A stretch of DNA of 64,000 nt, taken from NCBI GenBank assembly GCA_963814165.1, contig CAWFBW010000007.1, positions 558,001 through 622,000 on the forward strand. The letters are read 5' to 3'. The DNA is from DASRAA01 sp963814165 (lineage in GTDB: Bacteria > Acidobacteriota > Terriglobia > Terriglobales > Acidobacteriaceae). Numbering within the stretch: position 1 is the stretch's first letter; each line of letters begins with the position of its first letter. Shown here piece by piece: positions 54,270 to 62,690 of the stretch. The notes beneath the pieces are model-generated. The model was given only the letters and a program-made list of their open reading frames with translations. It did no database searches and was not told the DNA's origin. A program made the translations under genes and the position numbers.

Positions 54270-55803
54270 CTACTTAGGCAGCTCAATTATCGTCAGACCA
54301 TTCGGTGGGATTTCAATCTCGATTGCGCCGTTCTTCAATTGAACCGCCTCCGGCGGCGGCAACTCGCCCTCGCGATTGATCTTCTCGACCTGCGCCGGAG
54401 TTGGATACCGTGGGCTTCCCATTTTCCGGTAGGCGGCGAGCGTGTTTCCGTGAGAGTCGTCCGCCCGGCTGATCAGCACCGTCGCCGCCGGGTTCGAGTT
54501 TTGAAACTGCAGTTGCACGCGCTTGGAAGCCCCCTTTTCCTCGGGCTCCACCAGGTTCCATGCGGCCACGACCAGCGTGCCGTCGGCACGACGAGTAACG
54601 AGAACGTCGGAGGCGGGGTTGCTCAACCGCTCTGTGCCGAGTTTGTGCAGGAGCGAAAATCCGAAGTAGCTGGGCTTCTTGATACCTCCCGACCGCGATT
54701 AAGCCAAAGCCGCCGTGCATCGGATCGGCGGGCACGCCACCCTCTTCGAACACGTCGTCGAATGTCCAGTACGACATCATGTCCACGAGACCATCGCACT
54801 GCGCAATGTCATAAGCCAAGGCGGAAGCGACATACGTCGTGTCGCGCAGTTCGTGGTCACCGCGGACATTCCACTCCGTCCAGAACAAAGGCAGTTTGGG
54901 AAACGGCGACTCCTTGATCTGCCCGCGAACCTTTCCGATCGCCCGGCAAACCCGCTGGTTCATGGGAATCTGCTCGCTTGTATGAAACAAATTTTCGACG
55001 GTGTCATCCGCATAACCGTGAGAGGAAACGAAGTCCACCGGGACGTTCTGCTTTGCGCAGTGAGCCAGGAAAGCATCAACCCAATCGGCAGCAGCCGTCG
55101 ATGGCCCACCTACCCGCAAGAGCGGGGAAACCGTCTTGAGCGCGCGCGCCGTGTGGTCGTACAGCTCGAAGTAGGTTGGCTGTTTCGGATTACCCGCCCA
55201 GAAGTCGATATTGGGTTCGTTCCACACCTCGAAGTACCACTGCGAAACCTCGCCCAGACCATAGCGATCCACCAGGTGCTGCGCGAAATGCCGGATCAGG
55301 TCGTCCCACTTCGCGTAGTCCTTGGGAGGCGAGACATTCTGCTTGTACCAGAACGGGTGCAGGGCATTCGGGTCGGAAGCCAGCTTCTTCGGCATGAAAC
55401 TGATTTCGACAACGGGACGCACGCCGTTCTTCAGCAGTCCGTCGTAGATCTGATCCACATAAGTGAAGTTGTAGATCGGCTTTCCCTGGTCGTCTTCGTC
55501 GTACACGCCAACTTCATCATGAAGAATGTTGTGGAAGCGCACGTACTGGAATCCGGTCGCCTTCTTGACCTCGCGAAGATCGTCTCGATAACTCTCGCGC
55601 AGGGCGAGAATGGCGCGGCCCGAGCCGAACATTTCTTCCCAGAAATGCGGCAGCGGGGCCTCAGGAGCCGTCGCGTCGATCATGATCCGTTGCTGGGCCT
55701 GCGTTGACATGACACCTGCGAGCAGGAGGAGACTGCATACTGTAGGGATTGTGCGCAATGTACGAATCGCTGAATCAACGGTATTCATGGCAAAGTTGGT
55801 CAT
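54270..55803 (-). CDS. GH39-like glycoside hydrolase, secreted (one frameshift)
   Basis: The corrected product is about 510 residues. A signal segment (TIPTVCSLLLLAGVMSTQAQ) leads to the TIM barrel: LPHFWEEMFGSGRAILALRE, EISFMPKKLASDP, the acid/base Glu196 in FEVWNEPNIDFWAG and the likely nucleophile Glu310 in LPLFWTEWNVRG. A C-terminal beta domain follows (DVLVTRRADGTLVVAAWNLV ... NGLTIIELPK). One extra base at about 54689 (GTCGGGAGGTATC) breaks the frame before the beta domain; total length 3n+1 agrees. GH39 includes beta-xylosidases; exact substrate unknown. Divergent from a LacI gene. Confidence 0.88.
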
Positions 55804-56196
55804 GCTCTAAGCACTGCACGAAAGACGCGATCGATTGGGATTTCTGGCACTGAAAAAGCGGACCCCAAGATCCGCTTTTCGACGGCAAGAAACGATCTTC
55901 AGGGTGGGTCCGGTGGAGCGTTCCTTGCCGCCAAACTCATTAAGCTTCACTCCGACCCGCTCAACTATCCAAATCACATCGGCTGCTCCTGCAGCCCCAA
56001 GCGTTCACATCGCGCGCTTGCTAACCGAGTCCCCAACTTGCTTTTGCACGGGTCAGGATGATTGGTAAATCGTTACTAAATCGCTTTACTTAAGTCAGGC
56101 TATCCTTTGTATATCAGCCGACTTGAGCCGTCAAGAAAATAATGCGCACAAAAATCCTTGTTGCTCTTGCCGCAAAACGTGTGCGAGACTGCACGA
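55804..56196. other. Divergent promoter region with operator
   Basis: This gap separates the divergent GH39-like and LacI genes. Apart from the operator-like sequence at 56073-56090, I see no gene or hairpin. A segment close to the LacI start is AT-rich (TCAAGAAAATAATG). Confidence 0.5.
56073..56090 (-). promoter_or_regulatory. Putative LacI-family operator, 18 bp
   Basis: On the minus strand it reads AGTAAAGCGATTTAGTAA. The same 18 bases occur on the plus strand at 57557-57574 before the receptor gene. It stands between the GH39-like gene and the LacI gene, where it could control both. Confidence 0.65.
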
Positions 56197-57453
56197 GTGC
56201 CGCCGAAAAAATCAATCGGCCGAACCAGTCGCGCTGTAGGCGAGCGGCCGAAAAAACACGTAACCCTCAAGATGCTGGCCGACTATGTTGGCTTTGCACC
56301 GGCAACGGTATCCCTAGTCATCAACCGGTCAGAGGTGGCGGAAAACATACCCCAGCGCACCAAGGACCTGATATTCGCGGCTGCCGAGAAGCTTCACTAC
56401 CGTCCCAACTTTGTGGCCCGTTCGTTACGTACGCAGCGGACTTTCAGCATTGGCGTCATCGTGCCCGAGATCAGCGAGGGCTATGAAACCCAGGTATTGA
56501 GCGGCATTGAAGACTATCTTCTAAATGCAGGCTACTTTTATTTTGTCGCGAGTCATCGACATAAGCCCGACCTGATCGAAGAATATCCGAGACTCCTCCT
56601 CGGCCGGTCGGTAGATGGAATCATTGCCGTGGATACGCCTTGGACGAGCAGCCTTCCCGTGCCGGTAGTCACGGTTTCAGGCCACAACGAAGTCAGCGGC
56701 GTGACCAACGTGGAGATCGACCACGACATGGCGGCGGAGCTCGCACTGCGGCACCTGGTTCATCTCGGACACCGAAAGTTTGCATTCATCAAGGGACAAC
56801 AATTCAGTTCCGACACCGAGCTGCGGTGGAACGCGATCGTGCGGAACGCGCAGAAGCTGGGCATAACCATCGCCCCCGACTTGGTCATGCAACTTGTGGG
56901 CGACAAGGCCTCGCCGGAACTCGGATATAAGGTTGCGCGAAAACTGATCGCGACGCGTAAGCCGTTTACCGCGTTATTTGCCTTCAACGACATTTCCGCC
57001 ATCGGAGCTATGCACGCTTTGCGGGAGGCTGGGCTGCTCGTCCCGACGGATGTTTCGGTAGTCGGTTTTGACGACATCCAAAGCGCTGCATTTCAGTCCC
57101 CGGCCCTCACCACCGTTCGACAACCGCTGCGGAAGATGGGGAAGATTGCGGCCGAGACGCTACTGCGCCGTATTTCTTCCAAAGAACCGGAATCGAAGCC
57201 CGCTTCCATCATTGTTGACCCAGAATTGGTGGTTCGTGGAACTACGGCGCCCGCTCCCACGAGCCCGGTATCGGGAAGCATACCCGCCGGAGCTAAGTTG
57301 AGGGCTGCTGGCGCGAACTCCGGTCAGCGCCGTTCAAGCTCACCTGCGAATGGCGCGGTACAAATGTTGATGACAAAAACCGGCGTGTCGCAAGAGACGG
57401 CTGAAGCCGTTCTCAACGTAGTGGCAAGCTTCCTGCAGCGCGATCCGTCGTAG
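56197..57453 (+). CDS. LacI-family transcriptional regulator with C-terminal extension
   Basis: I prefer the GTG at 56197 (VPPKKSIGRTSRAVGERPKK), although a TTG 39 bases upstream is possible; 418 residues. The HTH reads VTLKMLADYVGFAPATVSLV with the hinge NRSEVAENIP ... YRPNFVARSLRTQRTFSIGV. The sugar-binding periplasmic-protein-like core follows (about 65-345). Unusually, about 70 more residues come after the normal end: a Ser/Pro/Ala-rich linker and a helix pair (VQMLMTKTGVSQETAEAVLN). It lies between the GH39-like gene and an Oar-type receptor with matching 18-bp operators on both sides. Confidence 0.92.
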   Translation: MPPKKSIGRTSRAVGERPKKHVTLKMLADYVGFAPATVSLVINRSEVAENIPQRTKDLIFAAAEKLHYRPNFVARSLRTQRTFSIGVIVPEISEGYETQVLSGIEDYLLNAGYFYFVASHRHKPDLIEEYPRLLLGRSVDGIIAVDTPWTSSLPVPVVTVSGHNEVSGVTNVEIDHDMAAELALRHLVHLGHRKFAFIKGQQFSSDTELRWNAIVRNAQKLGITIAPDLVMQLVGDKASPELGYKVARKLIATRKPFTALFAFNDISAIGAMHALREAGLLVPTDVSVVGFDDIQSAAFQSPALTTVRQPLRKMGKIAAETLLRRISSKEPESKPASIIVDPELVVRGTTAPAPTSPVSGSIPAGAKLRAAGANSGQRRSSSPANGAVQMLMTKTGVSQETAEAVLNVVASFLQRDPS

Positions 57454-57556
57454 CCGATCGCGTATCGGTCTATCCCGCTATACCCGCCGTCAATGTCATT
57501 TCCCGGCAAAAATTCTTGACAGCATAAATACCGCCATGTTACAAGGTCAAGTCGGG

Positions 57557-57588
57557 AGTAAAGCGATTTAGTAAATGGATTTACTAAA
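57557..57588 (+). promoter_or_regulatory. Putative LacI-family operator with 9-bp palindrome
   Basis: The plus strand has AGTAAAGCGATTTAGTAA (57557-57574), shared with 56073-56090. It merges into a perfect inverted repeat TTTAGTAAA-TGGA-TTTACTAAA (57567-57588). It lies about 90-120 bases before the receptor's start codon. Confidence 0.7.
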
Positions 57589-57677
57589 CCGTTGCAATGG
57601 TCGGGAACATGGGGTGCGGCCAATAACGGCCAATTCAACATCTGACGATTCTACGTCGTCCAAAGAAGGGGTTTCAC

Positions 57678-60600
57678 ATGTCGCGATGCGGGTGGGTCAA
57701 TCGCGTTGTCCTGTCGGCTTCTTTTCTGATTCTCACTTTCTTGGCGGTAGGTGCGCAGGCGCAGTACCGCGCCTCCATTCAAGGTGTGATCACCGATCCT
57801 CAGGGTGCGGTAATTCCTGACGCCAAGGTCACACTCACAAACCTGGAAACCAACAGGAGTCAGGAGACCACCAGCAACGGCGCCGGAATTTACAACTTCG
57901 GTGCTTTGCCCCCCAGCCACTTCAAGATTGAAGTCTCCCGAGACGGCTTCCAGACGAAAGTTCTGGACAACGTGGCTATAATTGCCGAGCAGCAAAACGC
58001 TGTCGATGTTGAATTGGAAGTCGGTGCTACCACCCAGACCGTGACCGTCAATGCTTCGGAAACGCCTTTGATCGACACGGAAACGGCTCAGATCAGCGGC
58101 ACAATTACCGGTAAAGACATCCAGAACCTGCCCGTGTTTGGCCGTGACGTGTTTCAAGTCGTCCAACTGGCCCCCGGGTTCTTTGGCGATGGCTCACGCG
58201 ATGCCGGTGGAGGTACGCAATCAATACCCGGCAACCAAGGCCCGGGTGGCTCTGGCGCCAGTACTGGTGTGTACGCCACAGAGAACCGCTCCCAGGTGAG
58301 CGGTGCGGGCGGACGGACGGACGCCAACGGAGTCTCACTGGACGGAGTGAGTGTTAACAGCGTGTCGTGGAACGGCGCGGCGATCGTGACGCCAAACCCT
58401 GACTCCGTCAAGCTGACCAAGGCCACGAGCAACGAATACGACGCGGAGTTTGGGCGCAGCAGCGGCGGCAAGATCCAGGTGGTGACGCAGAACGGCACGA
58501 ACGAGTTCCACGGTACCGCCTTCTTCAAAATGGATCGTCCGGGACTGAACGCGTACCAGAATTGGAGCGGAAGTGCCGGCATGCCGACTGCGCCGCAGCG
58601 CAATACGTCCCGCTTCAACGATTGGGGCGGCAGCATCGGCGGTCCGATTCTCAAGAACAAGCTGTTCTTTTTCTTCGCCTACGACACAATCCGCAATGCC
58701 TCCACAACCACGGGAACGGGATGGTACGAGACCCCGTCGCTGCTGGCCTCAGCTCCGGCCGGCAGTCTTGCTTCGCGATACGGAGCCTATGCGGGAGAAG
58801 CGGCTACGTCTTACACCAGCGTGATCGACCAGACGTGCGGATCGATCGGACTGGTGCAGGGAAAGAACTGCAACATGATTCCCGGCCAGGGTCTGGACAT
58901 CGGGCGGCCGCTGATCCAGTCGATGTTTCCCCTGGGAACAAATGATCCCAGCTTCCAAAACAACTTGAATCCTGGACTGGGCGGTGATGGCACGGGAAAC
59001 CCATCGAACTTGGATGGGGTCGCCGATATCTTCTTCGTCAATGCGCAGGGCCCGACCACGCAGACCAACCAGCAGTACATGGGCCGGGTGGATTTTAACC
59101 CGACGAACAAAGACTTGCTGGCGTTCACCATTTACTGGGTGCCGGTGACGCAATCGAACATCAACGGCGGCTTGGCGCGACCGGCGAACAAGTTCTACCA
59201 CGACGCCATTAACGAGGCGATGACGCTGATTTGGAACCGGACGTGGACACCCACGCTGCTCAACGAATTCCGAGTGAATGCTGCGGGATGGCGCTGGAAC
59301 GAGCTGGCGAGCAATCCTCAGGCAGCGCTCGGTTTGCCGCAGACGTGGTTCATCGGCGACCCAAACAACGGCAACAAGATCGGCACGCAAAATCTTAACG
59401 GCTTGGGCACGGCGGCGGGCAGCGTCTTCAACCAGTGGACGTACAGTTACAAAGACGTGGTGTCGAAAGTGAAGGGCGCGCACACCATGAAGTTCGGCGG
59501 CGAGGTCACCGAGTTTCATTTTGTGCAGGAGGCGCCGTGGTCGGCCCGTCCGAATTGGGGATTCGCGAACTATTGGGATTTCCTCAACGACGCAACCGTC
59601 AACCTGAGCAAGAACCCCGCCCTCAGCGGACAGGCGGGCGAGACCGGAACCTTCAACCCGCTGACCGGCGTGCCCACGGATGTGCGCAAGGACTCACGCG
59701 TAACGTGGTGGGGCTTCTTCTTCCAGGACAGCTGGAAGTTCAAGCCAAACCTGACACTGACGATGGGACTGCGGTGGGATTACTTCGGCTCGCCGTACTT
59801 CCTGCACAACCTGCTGTCGAGTGTCGATCTTGGACAGGGAACCAACGTTCTGACAGGGTTGAACATGAGGCTTGGGGGCAGTCTGTATACGCCGCCTAAG
59901 GGAAACTTCAGCCCGCAACTGGGATTTGCGTGGAGCCCGAACTCGGTCCTCGGACATGACATGGCCGGGCGGTTGGTAATTCGTGGTGGCTTCGGCATGG
60001 CTTACAACGGTCAGGAACAGGCCATCACCCTCAACGGCTGGCCCAACGTTCCGTTCAATATTGGCAGCACGAATCTTTACGGCTCGAACGTGGTTTATGA
60101 CTTCCCCTCAAATCCGAACCAGTTCCAGCCCTATCCGGCAAACCCGAATACGATCGTCACTTTCAACTCGGCGAACTTGCCGGCGAACGGCCCGCCGGTA
60201 GGTGTGACCGGCTTCCCGTCGTATTATCCGACGGCCTATGCGTACCGCTATTCCTTGGTTGGGCAGTATGACCTGGGCAGGAACTGGGTAGCAACGCTGG
60301 GCTTCCAGGGCACGAACTCGCACCACTTGACGCGGCAGTACAACGCCAACTCGATTTACGGCGCGCAAGGGATTGCGTTGAATCCGCTGGTGAACAATGT
60401 GGATTGGTATGCGCAGGATGCGAACGCCCACTTCAACGCCATGTATGCCGAAATCAACCACCAGTTCAGCAGCCAGTTCCAGATCGCCGGAAGGTACTCG
60501 TATTCATCGAGCGTGGATAACGCCTCGGGACCGTACTCGGTGAGCTACTACCAATGGAACTCGGCTGCCAACTATGGTCCTTCGGACTTTAATGTGGGGA

Positions 60601-61223
60601 ACGCCATCAAGATTTACGGCGTGTACTCACCGGTCATGTTCGCAAGCCAGGGCTGGAAGAGAAGCGTGCTTGGCGGGTGGACGTTCAGCGGCATCATGAA
60701 TTACCACTCGGGCTTCCCATATTCCCCGGTATTTTATGCCGGAACCTGCGACATTATCTACCAGGGCGGAAATTGCCAGAACGGTACGAATGGGCAGCTG
60801 TTGCCGGCCGTGTATCTGGGCGGAGCCGCTAGCAGCCACGTCAATGGAACCTTCCTCGGCCAAGGCGGAGCCTTCCCCAAGGGTGGTCTTGCCTACTTTG
60901 TGGCGCCGACCGTCACGCCTTGCACACTGCCGTTCCCGCAGGTGTGCGGTGGATCTCCGCAAGCTCCCGGCATCGGCAGGAACGCGTTCACCGGCCCGAG
61001 CTACTTCGACCTCGACATGACGATGACGAAGGCGTTCACGCTGCCGCGCATTCCCGGCATCGGCGAGGGTTCGCAACTGCAGGTGCAGATGAGCGCGTTC
61101 AACCTCTTCAATAACCTCAACCTGGGCAGCCTCGATACGGTGATAACAGACCCGCACTTTGGTCAGGCCACCAGCGCACTCGGAGCTCGCACGGCAGAAG
61201 TACAGTTCAAGTTTGTCTTCTAA
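57678..61223 (+). CDS. Oar-like TonB-dependent outer-membrane receptor
   Basis: This 1181-residue protein has a signal peptide (ILTFLAVGAQAQ), a carboxypeptidase-regulatory-like domain (YRASIQGVITDPQGAVIPDA to about 120), a plug-like region (ETAQISGTITGKDIQNLPVF, GRDVFQVVQLAPGFFGDG) and a long beta-barrel region ending with aromatic FKFVF, as outer-membrane proteins do. Acidobacteria use many such receptors for glycan or peptide uptake. AAGGGG precedes the start. A LacI operator-like site lies upstream and a strong terminator downstream. Confidence 0.92.
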   Translation: MSRCGWVNRVVLSASFLILTFLAVGAQAQYRASIQGVITDPQGAVIPDAKVTLTNLETNRSQETTSNGAGIYNFGALPPSHFKIEVSRDGFQTKVLDNVAIIAEQQNAVDVELEVGATTQTVTVNASETPLIDTETAQISGTITGKDIQNLPVFGRDVFQVVQLAPGFFGDGSRDAGGGTQSIPGNQGPGGSGASTGVYATENRSQVSGAGGRTDANGVSLDGVSVNSVSWNGAAIVTPNPDSVKLTKATSNEYDAEFGRSSGGKIQVVTQNGTNEFHGTAFFKMDRPGLNAYQNWSGSAGMPTAPQRNTSRFNDWGGSIGGPILKNKLFFFFAYDTIRNASTTTGTGWYETPSLLASAPAGSLASRYGAYAGEAATSYTSVIDQTCGSIGLVQGKNCNMIPGQGLDIGRPLIQSMFPLGTNDPSFQNNLNPGLGGDGTGNPSNLDGVADIFFVNAQGPTTQTNQQYMGRVDFNPTNKDLLAFTIYWVPVTQSNINGGLARPANKFYHDAINEAMTLIWNRTWTPTLLNEFRVNAAGWRWNELASNPQAALGLPQTWFIGDPNNGNKIGTQNLNGLGTAAGSVFNQWTYSYKDVVSKVKGAHTMKFGGEVTEFHFVQEAPWSARPNWGFANYWDFLNDATVNLSKNPALSGQAGETGTFNPLTGVPTDVRKDSRVTWWGFFFQDSWKFKPNLTLTMGLRWDYFGSPYFLHNLLSSVDLGQGTNVLTGLNMRLGGSLYTPPKGNFSPQLGFAWSPNSVLGHDMAGRLVIRGGFGMAYNGQEQAITLNGWPNVPFNIGSTNLYGSNVVYDFPSNPNQFQPYPANPNTIVTFNSANLPANGPPVGVTGFPSYYPTAYAYRYSLVGQYDLGRNWVATLGFQGTNSHHLTRQYNANSIYGAQGIALNPLVNNVDWYAQDANAHFNAMYAEINHQFSSQFQIAGRYSYSSSVDNASGPYSVSYYQWNSAANYGPSDFNVGNAIKIYGVYSPVMFASQGWKRSVLGGWTFSGIMNYHSGFPYSPVFYAGTCDIIYQGGNCQNGTNGQLLPAVYLGGAASSHVNGTFLGQGGAFPKGGLAYFVAPTVTPCTLPFPQVCGGSPQAPGIGRNAFTGPSYFDLDMTMTKAFTLPRIPGIGEGSQLQVQMSAFNLFNNLNLGSLDTVITDPHFGQATSALGARTAEVQFKFVF

Positions 61224-61234
61224 CCCCACCCCTC

Positions 61235-61266
61235 GGCGCGTCGGCTCAGTCCGGCGCGCCTTTTTT
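61235..61266 (+). terminator. Rho-independent terminator after the receptor gene
   Basis: The stem GGCGCG / CGCGCC, extended by flanking pairs inside, is followed at once by TTTTTT. It starts 12 bases after the receptor stop codon. Confidence 0.85.
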
Positions 61267-61295
61267 GCTTTGTGGCCGCATGTTGCGGGCGGAAC

Positions 61296-62645
61296 ATGAC
61301 GAGAAAAAACGGCGACGGCAGCGGAATAACTCGCAGGCAGTTCTTGCGCACGGGCGAAGGATTGCTCCTGTTGGCGCCATTCGCCGCAAACTTTCCCAAT
61401 ATTCTTCCTTCGGCATGGGCCCAGCATCCTTCAAAAGCCGCTTCTCCTGCCTACTCCGGAACCGATGAAGAACTGCTCGACGAAATCGAGCGCACGGCCT
61501 TTCAATTCTTCTGGGAACAAGCCAATCCGAAAACAGGCTTCGTCAAAGATCGCGCCAAGACCGGCGGAACCGACACCTACACGGTAGCCAGCGTTGCATC
61601 CACTGGCTTCGGCCTCACCGCGCTCTGTATCGGCGACTCTCGCGGATACAAGCCACGCAAAGAAATTCGTGCCCGTGTACTGACCACGCTGCAATCGACG
61701 TTCGACCTGAGCGAAGGACACAACGGTTTCTATTACCACTTCGTGGATTGGGAAACCGGAGAACGGGCCTGGAACTGCGAGCTTTCCTCCATCGACACTG
61801 CCCTGCTGCTGTGCGGTGTACTCACTGCGCGCCAGTATTTCCACGATGACACCGAAATTGTCGACCTGGCGAACAAGATTAACGGACGCGTGCAGTGGCG
61901 ATGGATGCTCGATGGCGGCAAAACCCTCTCGATGGGATGGAAGCCGGACTCCGGGTTCCTTGACGCCCGCTGGGAGCACTACTGCGAGTTGATGATGATG
62001 TACCTGCTTGGGATGGGAGCCCTGAAAAATCCCCTACCGGCAAGCACTTGGAGCGCGTGGTCGCGACCGACTTACACCTATCAAGGAATTACGTATATCT
62101 CGTCCGGCGATCCGCTTTTCACCCATCAGTATTCGCAGGCCTGGTTCGACTTCCGCAATCAGCGTGATGCTTACGCCAACTATTACGAGAACTCAGTCAA
62201 GGCAACACAGGCACACAAGCTTTTCTGTCAATCGCTGAAGAGCCGGTTTCCCACGTACTCCGAAACCCTGTGGGGCATCACCTCATCGGACTCGGAGCAC
62301 GGATATGTCGCTTGGGGCGGGCCTCCAGCCATGGGACCGATTGACGGTACCGTGGTGCCTTGCGCCCCAGGCGGCTCCATTGCTTTCTGCTACGACGATT
62401 GTATGGCAGTACTGCGAGCCATGCGAACTGCGCCGGGCGTCTGGGGCCGATACGGCTATACCGACGCATTCAATCCTAGGAACAGCTGGGTCAACCCGGA
62501 TGTAATCGGCATTGACGTCGGCATCACCATGCTGATGGTGGAGAACCACCGTACGGGTTTCGTGTGGAAGACGTTCATGACCGCTCCTGAAGTGCAGAAA
62601 AGCATGAAAGCCGCCGGCTTTCATGAATCGCACGCCACCGGCTAG
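61296..62645 (+). CDS. GH144-type glycoside hydrolase, Tat-exported
   Basis: From the ATG at 61296 the product is 449 residues. A twin-arginine signal (ITRRQFLRTGEGLLLLAPFA) precedes a single catalytic domain: EELLDEIERTAFQFFWEQAN, STGFGLTALCIGDSRG, YSETLWGITSSDSEHGYVAW and MLMVENHRTGFVWKTFMTAP. It lacks the extra N-terminal modules of the paralogue at 48671-50935. Family GH144 (PF10091) holds endo-beta-1,2-glucanases. It is followed 45 bases later by a second GH39-like gene, so both are likely in one operon. Confidence 0.9.
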   Translation: MTRKNGDGSGITRRQFLRTGEGLLLLAPFAANFPNILPSAWAQHPSKAASPAYSGTDEELLDEIERTAFQFFWEQANPKTGFVKDRAKTGGTDTYTVASVASTGFGLTALCIGDSRGYKPRKEIRARVLTTLQSTFDLSEGHNGFYYHFVDWETGERAWNCELSSIDTALLLCGVLTARQYFHDDTEIVDLANKINGRVQWRWMLDGGKTLSMGWKPDSGFLDARWEHYCELMMMYLLGMGALKNPLPASTWSAWSRPTYTYQGITYISSGDPLFTHQYSQAWFDFRNQRDAYANYYENSVKATQAHKLFCQSLKSRFPTYSETLWGITSSDSEHGYVAWGGPPAMGPIDGTVVPCAPGGSIAFCYDDCMAVLRAMRTAPGVWGRYGYTDAFNPRNSWVNPDVIGIDVGITMLMVENHRTGFVWKTFMTAPEVQKSMKAAGFHESHATG

Positions 62646-62690
62646 TTGCCGGTCAATTCTTTTGCTCCATTTCGACTTTGAGGTAGTGAC

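Noticed and set aside
54715..55707. 330-aa open frame antisense to the GH39-like gene
   Set aside because: No recognisable motifs; it mirrors a conserved enzyme on the minus strand.
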